From Myxococcales bacterium (lineage in GTDB: Bacteria > UBA10199 > 2-02-FULL-44-16 > JAAZCA01), in NCBI GenBank assembly GCA_012513515.1, contig JAAZCA010000005.1, positions 1 through 64,000 on the forward strand: DNA of 64,000 nt, written 5' to 3'. Below are positions 53,915 through 62,989 of this stretch, in pieces (the first letter of the stretch is position 1; the number at the start of each line of letters is the position of its first letter). The notes below the pieces were generated by a model. It was not told the origin of the DNA. It did no database searches and was given only the letters and a program-made list of their open reading frames with translations. Made by a program: the position numbers and the translations under genes.

Positions 53915-55297
53915 ATGAAACCACGCGTACGATTTGCACCGTCACCAACCGGCTCTCTCCATATCGGAGGGGCCAGAACCGCTCTCTTCAACTGGCTCTT
54001 CGCCAGACACCACGGGGGCACATTCATACTCCGTATAGAAGACACGGACCTCGAGCGTTCCACGAAGGAATTCGAGAAATCGATCCTCGATGGAATGAAG
54101 TGGCTCGGGATGGACTGGGATGAAGGCCCGTTCTACCAGACGGAGAGGATGAATCTCTACAAGACGCATGTTCAAAAACTCCTCGATGATGGGAAGGCCT
54201 ACAGATGCACATGCACCCCTGAAGAGCTGGAAGCAAAGCGTCAGCAGGCCCTAGCCGAAGGCCGCAAACCCAAGTATGACGGGAAATGCAGGAACAGCGA
54301 CTCGAATCCGGATCTACCGGCAGCGATAAGGTTCAAGGCCCCTCAGGATGGCGCCACTGAATTTCACGACATCTGCAGAGGAACGATAAGGTTTGAAAAC
54401 ATAGAGCTCGACGATCTCATCATCGCCAGGAGCGACGGCAGTCCGACTTACAACTTCACAGTCGTAGTCGATGATGTGACGATGAAGATAAGTCACGTCA
54501 TACGCGGCGACGACCACATCAACAACACGCCGCGACAGGTTCTGCTGTACAAAGCATTGGGTTTCGAAGTACCGGAATTCGCCCATCTTCCCATGATACA
54601 CGGACCTGATAAAAAGAAACTCTCTAAAAGGCATGGCGCCGCGTCGGTTATCGAATATAAGGAGATGGGCTATCTTCCACACGCGCTGGTCAATTATCTG
54701 GCCAGGCTAGGATGGTCTCACGGAGACCAGGAAATTTTCACCATCGAGGAGCTGATCAGGAACTTCGATCTGGATTCCGTTGGGAATTCGCCCTCGGTAT
54801 TCGATATGGAAAAACTCGGCTGGGTGAACAGAGAGCATATGAACAAGCTCTCCAATAATGAGCTTGCCGACCAAGTCGTTCCATTTTTGGAAGGAATCGG
54901 CTTAAAAATAGACGACCGCTCGTACGCCAGCGCAGCGATTGCGACAGAGAGAGAAAGAGGCAGAACTTTAAAGGAACTCGCGGATATCTCCGCATTCTAT
55001 TTTCGCGATGAAATAGTCATCGATGAAAAAGCCGGCTCGAAGTGGCTTGGAGAGGCGGGCAAGTCGTTGTTAGCTGAAATCCTCATTCAATTGGAAAAGC
55101 TCGATCAATTCACAATCAATTCGATAAAAAATGTCATCGACTCAATCGCTGCTCAAAAAGCTCTCAAGATGCTAGACGTGGCCCAGCCGATAAGGGTCGC
55201 GTTGACCGGCACCACCGTCAGCCCGGGCATATACGAAGTGCTAAGTATTTTAGGAAAAGAGCGAGTCGTGAAGAGGATCAGGGCCGCGATCGGATAG
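53915..55297 (+). CDS. gltX: glutamyl-tRNA synthetase
   Basis: 460 aa. It charges tRNA-Glu (and perhaps tRNA-Gln). The HIGH-type motif is in FAPSPTGSLHIGGARTALFNW, zinc-ligand-like Cys in YRCTCTPEEL and GKC, and the KMSKS-type loop is KKLSKRHGA near residue 235. An anticodon-binding C-terminal domain ends with VSPGIYEVLSILGKERVVKRI. Whether it discriminates Glu from Gln cannot be told from this window. Confidence 0.96.
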   Translation: MKPRVRFAPSPTGSLHIGGARTALFNWLFARHHGGTFILRIEDTDLERSTKEFEKSILDGMKWLGMDWDEGPFYQTERMNLYKTHVQKLLDDGKAYRCTCTPEELEAKRQQALAEGRKPKYDGKCRNSDSNPDLPAAIRFKAPQDGATEFHDICRGTIRFENIELDDLIIARSDGSPTYNFTVVVDDVTMKISHVIRGDDHINNTPRQVLLYKALGFEVPEFAHLPMIHGPDKKKLSKRHGAASVIEYKEMGYLPHALVNYLARLGWSHGDQEIFTIEELIRNFDLDSVGNSPSVFDMEKLGWVNREHMNKLSNNELADQVVPFLEGIGLKIDDRSYASAAIATERERGRTLKELADISAFYFRDEIVIDEKAGSKWLGEAGKSLLAEILIQLEKLDQFTINSIKNVIDSIAAQKALKMLDVAQPIRVALTGTTVSPGIYEVLSILGKERVVKRIRAAIG

Positions 55298-55306
55298 ATC
55301 CACAGT

Positions 55307-55627
55307 TCAGTAGACTTTTATTTTGATTACCCGATCCCCTTCCGAAGTGCGGCTCCTGTCAAAGCCGACGCGTTTCCCCACGACGAGATATTTCTTATCC
55401 CCTTTCGGGCCCACCAGTGCTGCCTCGTCGAGATTGAAATAGAGGTCCACTCCCTTCGCATCCTTTATGACACCGTACCCCTGTCGCGGATAAAAGCTCG
55501 ATACACTACCCTTGGGGAAAAGATCGTTTTCCTCAACAAACTGCAACTCAGTTTCCCTCTCGATAGCGAACGGAACTGGAAGCCAGTTCGGATCCCTCAC
55601 ATCAAATTTCGGGGCGTCATTTTTCAT
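55307..55627 (-). CDS. cold-shock-domain-like small protein at the end of the pilus operon
   Basis: 106 aa. The C-terminal 65 residues (KGSVSSFYPRQGYGVIKDAKGVDLYFNLDEA, ending GDRVIKIKVY, in part) look like a cold-shock/OB-fold RNA-binding domain: GxVxxFxxxxGYGxI matches the first two strands, although the second aromatic RNA-binding motif is changed. The N-terminal 40 aa are not recognised. It starts 3 nt after the pilQ stop, so it is transcribed with the pil genes. Confidence 0.65.
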   Translation of the reverse strand: MKNDAPKFDVRDPNWLPVPFAIERETELQFVEENDLFPKGSVSSFYPRQGYGVIKDAKGVDLYFNLDEAALVGPKGDKKYLVVGKRVGFDRSRTSEGDRVIKIKVY

Positions 55628-55630
55628 ATA

Positions 55631-57124
55631 TCATCTTACAAACTTGTTACCCTTGCGCTTCGTAACGGCTGCTGCCTTCTTCACCCTAGCCTCGTCCTGC
55701 TTTTCAGGATTGATTATGGGTTCCAGGTAGAAATCTTCCCTGAGGCGTTCAACCTCTCTGATCCTCATCTGCGCGGGGTCCGTTCCATGAACTCGTATTA
55801 TCGTCGGTCTTATGAAAACCATGAGTTCTGTGTTCTCGGTCTCCTTATCCTTTGACTTGAAAAGATTGCCCAGCACTGGAATCTTATGCAGATAGGGCAC
55901 CCTCCTCCTAGTCAGCGTATCGTGATATCGCGAAAGCCCACCTATGACCGTGGTCTCTCCGTCCTTAACAAGGACCGTTGTGGTTGCGGTGTTATCGACG
56001 ATTATCGGGACGCCCTGAATCGACCTTCTAAAATCCGGCGTCGATGTGATGGCCTCGATGTTCAACTTCACATAATCATCCACCGTAATCTGTGGCGTAA
56101 CGGTGAGTTCGACGCCGGTTTTGATCTCGTCAAGCCCGCTCGTTCCAGTCGACGTACCCCCGCCTCCGGAAGTGCCTATGTTGACCGTACCGCTCCCCTG
56201 AACTAGCAGAGTTGCACCGCTGCGGATATTGGCGGCCTGACCGTTGGAAGTGACAACCGACGGATCAGAGATAACATAGATGTCGCCCCTTTGCTCGGCG
56301 GCTAGTATCTGAATGTCCAGTTGCGTCTTCTTGAAAAGCGAGCCTATCATGAGCCCGCTCGTAGGATTCGCTACAGGCAGATCGACATTCAGATTTCGCT
56401 GCGAATCAGCCTGACCTACCGATTCCACTCCTCCAAATCGGAATGCCGAGCCATCCCCTCCCCTGGAAGCGCCCCACTGAATGCCCAGCTGTTGGCCGAA
56501 GCTTCTGGTAGCTTCCAAAATCTTCGATTCGATGAGGACTTGGGCATCGCGTATATCGACATCCCCGATGAACCTTCGAATGTTGTCGAAGTTGGAGATC
56601 AGCTCCTTGATAATCAGTGAGTTGGTCCTAGCATCGGCTACCACGGAGCCGCGCGAAGAAAGCAATTTCTGAACCTTTTCCAGCATATCCGGGGCAGGCG
56701 CATAGCGGAGCCTGAAAGTTTCAGTTTTTAGATCCTCGCCGGATTCCTTGAACTGGTCATCTTTGCCGATCCTCACGACCTTGCCCTCGACTGCATATTC
56801 GAGGTTGTTGGCACGGATTACTGCATTTAGCGCGTCTGCTATTCTGATGTTCCTGAAACTGACATTGACAACTCCTTCTATGCCTTCAGGAATGATAATG
56901 TTGATGTCGGCAACCCAGGAGAGAAACTGAATAACCTCACGCAGCGACGCCTGACGAAAAGAGACATCGTATCTCTGATTATTTGTAATTCCGAAAAAGT
57001 TCTCAGTAGAAACCCTGCTTATACTACCCGTGTCAACTTCCGGCATGGCTGCGTGCGCAGGCAAGAGTCCCAAAATCCCCATCAGGGCAACTGAGAGAAC
57101 AACAGTAAAAATGTGTCTTCTCAT
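55631..57124 (-). CDS. pilQ: type IV pilus secretin
   Basis: 497 aa from the ATG at 57124 (the frame extends 5 codons to a GTG). It forms the outer-membrane gate for the pilus. A signal peptide ends near PAHA. An STN domain (SLREVIQFLSWVADINIIIPEGIEG) and one N domain (FRLRYAPAPDMLEKVQKLLS...DARTNSLII) follow, then the secretin core with EAITSTPDFRRSIQGVPIIVDNTATTTVLVKDGETTVIGGL in part. No AMIN repeats are present, so it is shorter than many PilQ. It overlaps the pilP stop region. Confidence 0.95.
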   Translation of the reverse strand: MRRHIFTVVLSVALMGILGLLPAHAAMPEVDTGSISRVSTENFFGITNNQRYDVSFRQASLREVIQFLSWVADINIIIPEGIEGVVNVSFRNIRIADALNAVIRANNLEYAVEGKVVRIGKDDQFKESGEDLKTETFRLRYAPAPDMLEKVQKLLSSRGSVVADARTNSLIIKELISNFDNIRRFIGDVDIRDAQVLIESKILEATRSFGQQLGIQWGASRGGDGSAFRFGGVESVGQADSQRNLNVDLPVANPTSGLMIGSLFKKTQLDIQILAAEQRGDIYVISDPSVVTSNGQAANIRSGATLLVQGSGTVNIGTSGGGGTSTGTSGLDEIKTGVELTVTPQITVDDYVKLNIEAITSTPDFRRSIQGVPIIVDNTATTTVLVKDGETTVIGGLSRYHDTLTRRRVPYLHKIPVLGNLFKSKDKETENTELMVFIRPTIIRVHGTDPAQMRIREVERLREDFYLEPIINPEKQDEARVKKAAAVTKRKGNKFVR

Positions 57125-57125
57125 T

Positions 57126-57503
57126 TTATATCCCCCCACCTATACTCAGGATAAATACATCATCAACCCTTCTCAGCCTCACCTTCTCCCTTTCAATGAG
57201 ATCGACTCTATAACCGGCTATCCTATCGCCAGGTTTCACCAGATATCCGCTTATCAGGGCGTATGCGTCCTCATCATCGCGATAGACTATCCCGCTTAAC
57301 TGAAGTTCCTCGATAGAGAGATCCTCCGCTGAAGATGTTCCGCTTGAGAACGGATCGACATTGGTTTGGGCCGATCCTTCCGATACGCTGCTGCTGAACT
57401 CTTCCCACTGAAAATCGGAAAGCGACTGGGAAAAGGCAACCCCTCCAATTGCCAATACTGCCAAGAAGAGCGCGATGGAAAGATACATTTTATTTATCTT
57501 CAT
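57126..57503 (-). CDS. pilP: type IV pilus assembly lipoprotein-like PilP
   Basis: 125 aa from the ATG at 57503 with GGAG 6 nt upstream. A signal-like segment (MYLSIALFLAVLAIGGVAFS) lacks a lipobox Cys, unusual for PilP. The C-terminal beta domain (LQLSGIVYRDDEDAYALISGYLVKPGDRIAGYRVDLIEREKVRLRRVDDVFIL in part) is the PilP/HR-type module that contacts PilQ. Position between pilO and pilQ supports the call. Confidence 0.85.
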   Translation of the reverse strand: MKINKMYLSIALFLAVLAIGGVAFSQSLSDFQWEEFSSSVSEGSAQTNVDPFSSGTSSAEDLSIEELQLSGIVYRDDEDAYALISGYLVKPGDRIAGYRVDLIEREKVRLRRVDDVFILSIGGGI

Positions 57504-57519
57504 TAAGATCTCCATAAGG

Positions 57520-58107
57520 CTATACTTTCGGAATAAGCAGCACGGTATCCAGAGTGACCTTTAGAACCGTCTCCTTTTCCCCTTCCGAACGCATCGCAAA
57601 AGATTTGACGAGTAGCGGACGCCCGAGGCTTTCTATGGTTCTCAAGTAGTCCCTGATAGCCGTATATTTCCCTTCCATTTCGACAGTGATAGGAACAGAG
57701 CTGAAATTTTTCTCGTCTTTTCTTGCCCCTATTTCAACCTTGATGATCTTGGCTTTGCCGGCAATTTTTCTATTCGCGATCATATCGGCGGTGGAGTTGA
57801 GTTCTTCCGTGAAGTCCACGACCTTTCTCTCGAGGATTTTTTTCACATACGGATCCGTGTTGCTCGGCACCTCGGGTTCGGCAGTTATCGTTTCCAACTG
57901 GCTTCTGGTCGCATCGATCAACTTTCTGGTCGCATCTATCTGCTGCATCTGCCCGGCGAGATCATACTTCATCGCTCTGTTCTTAGCTGAAGTCGGCTGC
58001 CACATGGTTTCCAGAAAGATGACCAAAATCACAACGAGTGCAGCAAGGAATATTATTTTCTCCCTGAGGTTCGGCTCATCGTTCAAATTTATTTTTTTTG
58101 CTAGCAT
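57520..58107 (-). CDS. pilO: type IV pilus inner-membrane protein PilO
   Basis: 195 aa with one membrane segment (IIFLAALVVILVIFLETMW) followed by a coiled coil and a ferredoxin-like periplasmic domain (VPITVEMEGKYTAIRDYLRTIESLGRPLLVKSFAM in part). It aligns the inner-membrane platform with PilN. Recognition rests on layout and position in pilMNOPQ. Confidence 0.9.
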   Translation of the reverse strand: MLAKKINLNDEPNLREKIIFLAALVVILVIFLETMWQPTSAKNRAMKYDLAGQMQQIDATRKLIDATRSQLETITAEPEVPSNTDPYVKKILERKVVDFTEELNSTADMIANRKIAGKAKIIKVEIGARKDEKNFSSVPITVEMEGKYTAIRDYLRTIESLGRPLLVKSFAMRSEGEKETVLKVTLDTVLLIPKV

Positions 58108-58110
58108 GGT

Positions 58111-58680
58111 TCAGTAATCCACCCTGGTTGGATAAGTGTCTATTTCATATCTTATGTTTCCGCTCCCGTCCGGAGAGAGATTCGAACTTATCAGCGATGT
58201 CCCAGTGAACATCTCATGGGACTCCAGCTGAAGTATCATCGATCTGAGGCTGCTCTGCGTCTTGGCATGGCCGTTGATCCTGAGCATATTGTTGCCATCG
58301 GCGTCCTTTACGACGTTTACAGAGTCCAGCCAAACCTTAGGAGGAAGGCTCCTGGTGAGAGCATTTAAAACTGCTGACCATCTCGGTCTATTCTGAACCA
58401 TAGAAGAAAGATCCTCCTTGGCCGAAATTCCTATGTTTCTTCGGCTAACCTTCTGAATCCTGGAGAGGTTCTCTTCCTTTTCGGCCTCTATCAACATCGC
58501 CTTCTCCTTCGCACTGGCGAGGGAGCGGCCCAAGTAGTAGTATCTGGCAAACTGAAGCCCGTGCATCAAAAGCAAAAAAACGCACCATCCTCCCAAAGCG
58601 ATGAGCATCGTCTTGTAGGTAAAACCCTTCCGGCTCTGAGCCAAAAAATTCATCCGGTGCAATGTGTCTATATCAGCCAT
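58111..58680 (-). CDS. pilN: type IV pilus inner-membrane protein PilN
   Basis: 189 aa. A short cytoplasmic N-terminus (IDTLHRMNFLAQSRKG) includes the PilM-binding region, though the usual INLLP motif is altered. One membrane segment (MLIALGGWCVFLLLMHGLQFA), a coiled coil (LASAKEKAMLIEAEKEENLSRI) and a fimbrial-assembly domain (WSAVLNALTRSLPPKVWLDSV) follow. It lies between pilM and pilO. Confidence 0.9.
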   Translation of the reverse strand: MADIDTLHRMNFLAQSRKGFTYKTMLIALGGWCVFLLLMHGLQFARYYYLGRSLASAKEKAMLIEAEKEENLSRIQKVSRRNIGISAKEDLSSMVQNRPRWSAVLNALTRSLPPKVWLDSVNVVKDADGNNMLRINGHAKTQSSLRSMILQLESHEMFTGTSLISSNLSPDGSGNIRYEIDTYPTRVDY

Positions 58681-58686
58681 TTTCCC

Positions 58687-59793
58687 TCACGGCAAAGCCA
58701 AGCCAACAGCAGCTACATAGGATGGGGCCTCATCCAAGATAGAGCCCTGTAGAATATCCGGCGGACAGAGGGCTACAAATGGATTGCAGGCCTTGGCCTT
58801 ATGCCCAAGCGTCCTCTCGATATGCCTTACAAGCCCCGGGTAGCGCACGCCGATGTCGCAAACATGTATAAGATCAACCTGTTCAACATCGTACTGGATA
58901 CAAAATGCATCAATGGATCTCTGAATCTCTATTACGAAGTTGCTGTAGAAATGAGTCATCGATGCCATGAACCTCGAATTGAAATCCCCCTCGGCGACCT
59001 TGGCCCATTCTTCTGAAGAGGAATCGGACGGAGACTGTTTAATCCAAAGCGCCAACATCTCCTCGATCTTAGTCTCCGGAACTCCGACGTCGCGGACGAG
59101 GTTCTTCTTCAAGGTGCCCTGACACATATTTGGAAGCGGGCGCGAAAAAAGAAGCTCGCTCCCCTTCATCACAGTGAAAATTGATATGCTTTCACCATAC
59201 ACGACACAGACATGATATTTGTCGTCATTCAAAACACCGTTGAGGGTGAAGGCTGCAAGGATGGCTGTAGCAGCCGGTTCGAGCGACACGAGCTTCAACC
59301 CGAGCGCTTTTACCCTCTCAGCATAGTTCGCTATGGCTTTTCGGGAAACACCAAATGCCATGACCGCAATCTTCCCCTCTTCAGGAATTTCCTGTAGCGG
59401 GCTGAAGCCGACGACATATTCCTCTATCGGCACCTCTATGTTTTCTCTGAAATTCCATCTGATGGCCTCCCTGACGTCGCCGTCGGGCATCTTCGGGAAT
59501 ACCATCCTCCGGATTTTAAGGCTGGGATCCTCGACGTTGACGGCCACCTTCTGCAAGCCGCCGCCGACCCTCGCCACAGCTCTGACGAAGTCTCTCTGTT
59601 GCTCGATGGTTGGCTGCGCGAGATTGAAGGCCACCCTCTCAAAGGCCTCCAGTTTGAAAACTCCCTGGGGGCTCTTTGCCAGCCGGACGATGCGGGCCTC
59701 GCTCCCCTCGAGGTGAATCCCAAGCCTCTCAGGTTTTTTATGCAAGAGAGCCCGCGCCTTCTTCACAATATCTTTGTAGTTCAATTTTTTCAC
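58687..59793 (-). CDS. pilM: type IV pilus assembly ATPase-like protein PilM
   Basis: 368 aa from a GTG that shares one base with the stop of the TPR gene. It is an actin-like cytoplasmic protein that binds PilN. RLGIHLEGSEARIVRLAK matches the first nucleotide-binding strand, and AIRWNFRENIEVPIEEYVVGFSPL is a typical PilM block; VSLEPAATAILAAF follows near 180. Confidence 0.93.
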   Translation of the reverse strand: MKKLNYKDIVKKARALLHKKPERLGIHLEGSEARIVRLAKSPQGVFKLEAFERVAFNLAQPTIEQQRDFVRAVARVGGGLQKVAVNVEDPSLKIRRMVFPKMPDGDVREAIRWNFRENIEVPIEEYVVGFSPLQEIPEEGKIAVMAFGVSRKAIANYAERVKALGLKLVSLEPAATAILAAFTLNGVLNDDKYHVCVVYGESISIFTVMKGSELLFSRPLPNMCQGTLKKNLVRDVGVPETKIEEMLALWIKQSPSDSSSEEWAKVAEGDFNSRFMASMTHFYSNFVIEIQRSIDAFCIQYDVEQVDLIHVCDIGVRYPGLVRHIERTLGHKAKACNPFVALCPPDILQGSILDEAPSYVAAVGLALP

Positions 59794-60509
59794 TATTCGA
59801 GATCCATCAGCCGACTGCGTACGGAATCAATTACATTTCCTGGGAAATTCCCGCCTACGCTCAAAAACCTTTTGTAGTATTCCGCGGCCTTAGCCTTGTC
59901 GCCACGCACATCGTATAGGAACGCCAAGTTAAAGTTTGCCTCAGGATACGCGGGGGAAACTTTCAAGGCCTTTGTAAAATAATCGATTGCAGAGGTGTTG
60001 TTACCCAACTGCATATCAAGAACTGCAACATTGTTGAGTGCCTCCATGTAGTCGGCTTTGAGTTCTATCGCTTGCATATAATATTCCCTGGCCTTTTCAT
60101 CGTTGCCGCGTTTCTTCTCGACCATGCCCAGGTTATTCCAAATCTCCGGGTCGCCTTTCTGCAGATTCAGCGCAGCTGAAAGATTGCTCCAAGCCGCGTT
60201 GTAGTCACCGTTCCTGTATGATTCGATCGACCTTTTCTTGAGAAGAGCGACATCGGATTCCTGAGGCTGTTGAGCTTCGGTAGTCGGCTGCCTCGGCGCA
60301 ACTGCAGCAACATCGCCGGGTTTCGGTTTAAGGCGCAGATAGGCGAATATCCCAACCGAGATGGCAAGCAGAATGGCTAGAACTACCGTCCTCTTAGAAA
60401 AGCGGTTCTTCGATAATTCGGCGGCCCCCTCGATACTCGAAACGCCGGAACCGATAGAATCCTTCTGGGCTTCCTGCGCCTTCTTCAACGCTTCATGAAT
60501 CAGAGACAT
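59793..60509 (-). CDS. membrane-anchored TPR protein of the pilus operon
   Basis: 238 aa from the ATG at 60509 (the frame is open to 60560). MSLIHEALKKAQEAQK is a short cytoplasmic helix of the type seen at the start of GspB-like proteins that partner ExeA ATPases. One membrane segment (VVLAILLAISVGIFAYLRL) follows, then four TPR units from about residue 105 (NLSAALNLQKGDPEIWNNLGMVEKKRGND...). It probably works with the AAA ATPase encoded just upstream (overlap avoided by 14 nt) in pilus or secretin assembly. Confidence 0.85.
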   Translation of the reverse strand: MSLIHEALKKAQEAQKDSIGSGVSSIEGAAELSKNRFSKRTVVLAILLAISVGIFAYLRLKPKPGDVAAVAPRQPTTEAQQPQESDVALLKKRSIESYRNGDYNAAWSNLSAALNLQKGDPEIWNNLGMVEKKRGNDEKAREYYMQAIELKADYMEALNNVAVLDMQLGNNTSAIDYFTKALKVSPAYPEANFNLAFLYDVRGDKAKAAEYYKRFLSVGGNFPGNVIDSVRSRLMDLE

Positions 60510-60523
60510 CTGCTCCCCCAAAA

Positions 60524-61378
60524 TTAAGCGGACATTACAAGTCTTTTGATCATCGCCCACGGCGAGACGCGCTCCCTGCCCCGCCAGTCGATGAGAGCCG
60601 TCTTCACATCATCCCTTGCAACTATGTACTGTCCCTTCACATATGCCGACATCAGCGCCTTGTCGCAAACTATGTTGATTAGGCGCGGATACCCCTTCGT
60701 CTCTTTGTGGATCAGCTTGTACGACGCCGGCTCAAAGAAGAGCTTTCCTCCTCCGCCGGCGATGGAGATCCTGTGATTTATATAACGCATCATCTCGGTC
60801 TGCGTCAGCGCCGTAAGATGAAACCTCGTTGTGATTCTCTGATCGAGCTGTCTAAGCTCGTGCGTCTTCAGTTTTTTGAGAAGTTCAGGCTGACCGACTA
60901 AAAGTATCTGCAGAAGTTTCGTCGAAGCAGTCTCGAGGTTGGTCAGCATTCTGATCATCTCAAGCGCCTCAATGGAAAGATTTTGCGCTTCGTCGATGAC
61001 GACGAGGGCATTTCTCCCCTCTGCATGCATCTTCAGTAGAAAGTTGTTAAGCCCTTCGATCTGTTTCTGAGGCGAGTTGTAGCGGATATTGAGGCCGAAG
61101 TCCTTCGTGATCGACTTCAAAAGCTCTTCCACAGAAAGAAGCGGATTTATCAAAAGCGCCGTGGCCATGGATGGATCCAGGCGCGCCATCAAAACACGGG
61201 ACATCAAGGTCTTTCCGGTACCGACCTCCCCGGTCAACATGGAAAAACCGTTGCGGTTGTTTATGCCGTAGATGATCGTATCAAGAGCCTGCTCGTACTG
61301 TTTGCCCATGAAAAGATATTGGATATCCGGGGTTATCGAAAAGGGCTTATCGGATAAACCAAAGAAATTCAAATACAT
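60524..61378 (-). CDS. ExeA/GspA-type AAA ATPase
   Basis: 284 aa. MYLNFFGLSDKPFSITPD is diagnostic of the ExeA family. Walker A GEVGTGKT is near residue 51, Walker B ALVVIDEAQNL near 125, and the sensor region RQLDQRITTRFHLTALT follows. No peptidoglycan-binding domain or membrane segment is present. ExeA with ExeB helps insert secretins through the wall; here it heads the TPR-pilM-N-O-P-Q operon. GGGAGG lies 4 nt before the ATG. Confidence 0.92.
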   Translation of the reverse strand: MYLNFFGLSDKPFSITPDIQYLFMGKQYEQALDTIIYGINNRNGFSMLTGEVGTGKTLMSRVLMARLDPSMATALLINPLLSVEELLKSITKDFGLNIRYNSPQKQIEGLNNFLLKMHAEGRNALVVIDEAQNLSIEALEMIRMLTNLETASTKLLQILLVGQPELLKKLKTHELRQLDQRITTRFHLTALTQTEMMRYINHRISIAGGGGKLFFEPASYKLIHKETKGYPRLINIVCDKALMSAYVKGQYIVARDDVKTALIDWRGRERVSPWAMIKRLVMSA

Positions 61379-61402
61379 AGACCCTCCCTTTGACAGCGGC
61401 AG

Positions 61403-61430
61403 TCTATACTTTTTTCATCCTTTTTGCAAA
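61403..61430 (-). promoter_or_regulatory. promoter candidate of the ExeA-TPR-pilMNOPQ operon
   Basis: On the minus strand: TTTGCA (61425-61430), 16-nt A-rich spacer, TATAGA (61403-61408), about 25 nt before the ATPase start. Confidence 0.45.
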
Positions 61431-61477
61431 GAAAATTGTAATGAATTCAGGGGATTACCTACAGATCTGCACAGCTA

Positions 61478-62989
61478 CTACGGGCAATAGGTCGGGGCGG
61501 TCAGGCTGGTTCCGTCGAACATGGTAAATGTATGCGTAAAACAGCCGTTATTTGGGGGATTGTTGAACTGATAGCGGTCCACCGTCGCGGTTGACCCCCC
61601 CCCGATATAGACATCGGTGACATCCGCATCGACGTCATTGTTCGTGGTCTGATTCCAGATAGTAACCCCGTTTACCACTATGCCTGTGAGTCGGCGCTGC
61701 CCCGGAAGACCGGTCCATTTGGTCCTTATTCTGTCGATAACGATTCCGGCCGGACAGGTATTTACCCAGCTCTGCCCTATGAGACCTTTGTCGCTGACCC
61801 TCATTCCAGAGGTATGTACCGAAAGGCAGGATGCCATATCCTGCGCATAGAAATTCACCGGAACGGTGAGTTCGCTGTTGTCCCTCATGATGTAGGTCAC
61901 CGAAAAGTTTCTTCCCACTATGCTGTCATTAAAGGTTATGTAGTTCTGTGGGAAACTCTGACCTGGAGAGAATAGAAGTGGGTTGAAAAAATTTGCCAGA
62001 GTCCCGCTGGGAGCGATTCCGAACCATCTCCAAGCTCCATTTATAAAAATATTGCTCATCGTTATGATAGGTGCCGCCGGAAGCCAGGAAAGGCGCATCG
62101 CCTTTATCCCTATGGAGGTCGGTGGAGAACAGGCGTTAGTGAGCGTTCCTCCTATAATGCGGGTATTATTTGTGAAACCAGGATATGCCGCCGAGAGATC
62201 CGCCTCGAGGCATGCAGCCTCGTTATCGGCGTGAAACTGGTAGAATACATTTTTCGAAGAACCATCGCTCATCGTGTACAGGACGTTGAAATTTTGCGTC
62301 GGCAGCTCGGTGCTGAACCGTATTCTGGTCTGAGGAACAGAGGAACAGGAATTTATCGTGTAATCCGTTATGTCGATTGGCGTGCCGGGGGGTGCGCCAG
62401 GGGAATAATTCTGATAAACACTTGTGCCGCCAAGTGCAATTATAACTGTATTATCTCCGCTGAGCGGAGTCCAGCTCACAGTCATAGAGGCGATCGTTAT
62501 GCTATTGGAGCAGGTGTTTTTGAGAACAGCACCGACTATTTCATAGGGCCACCAAATCGTGTTCATCGCAGCCCCTGAGATATCAACCTGCAGGCAGTCC
62601 GACATATTGCCGCCGGAGATTGGACCCTGAATCGAAAAACTCGGATTGGAACTCCCGAACATAGCGCTGACATCCGCGGTGCTGGTCAGTTTACCCGTGG
62701 CATCGTCGTATGCTACCGTAAAACGACCGGAACCAAGATAACGCACGTCGCCATCCGGATTTATTCCGTCATCGAGCCTCTTTAAGGCGTACTCCATCCC
62801 CGCATGAACAAGATCAAATGACTGTTCGGAGACGAGGTCATTGGTCCTTGCAATGGATCCTGTTGCAACCATGTGGGTGACGACCCCTCCCATCAGAGAC
62901 AGGATGGCTATGATGATAAAGACCGCCACGATAGCGACGCCGGAGTTTGACCCTAATTTCGAAAATTTAATTTTTGGAAAATGAGACAT
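61478..62989 (-). CDS. PilX/PulK-like pilus assembly protein with three tandem extracytoplasmic repeats
   Basis: 503 aa. The N-terminus SNSGVAIVAVFIIIAILSLMGG is the hydrophobic stalk of PilX_N-type proteins. Residues 45-125 are a pilin-like head with helix. From about 130 to the end there are three tandem units with a 128-residue period, each with a pair of cysteines (C132/C160, C260/C287, C388/C412) in a CL...(G/N)..L.N(T/A)C pattern, followed by SW/KW strands and a FNVLYTM/FSVTYIM/HTFTMFDGTS end. The unit is not recognised. It overlaps the PilW-like gene by 23 nt. It could be a pilus-tip adhesin (inference). Confidence 0.8.
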   Translation of the reverse strand: MSHFPKIKFSKLGSNSGVAIVAVFIIIAILSLMGGVVTHMVATGSIARTNDLVSEQSFDLVHAGMEYALKRLDDGINPDGDVRYLGSGRFTVAYDDATGKLTSTADVSAMFGSSNPSFSIQGPISGGNMSDCLQVDISGAAMNTIWWPYEIVGAVLKNTCSNSITIASMTVSWTPLSGDNTVIIALGGTSVYQNYSPGAPPGTPIDITDYTINSCSSVPQTRIRFSTELPTQNFNVLYTMSDGSSKNVFYQFHADNEAACLEADLSAAYPGFTNNTRIIGGTLTNACSPPTSIGIKAMRLSWLPAAPIITMSNIFINGAWRWFGIAPSGTLANFFNPLLFSPGQSFPQNYITFNDSIVGRNFSVTYIMRDNSELTVPVNFYAQDMASCLSVHTSGMRVSDKGLIGQSWVNTCPAGIVIDRIRTKWTGLPGQRRLTGIVVNGVTIWNQTTNNDVDADVTDVYIGGGSTATVDRYQFNNPPNNGCFTHTFTMFDGTSLTAPTYCP

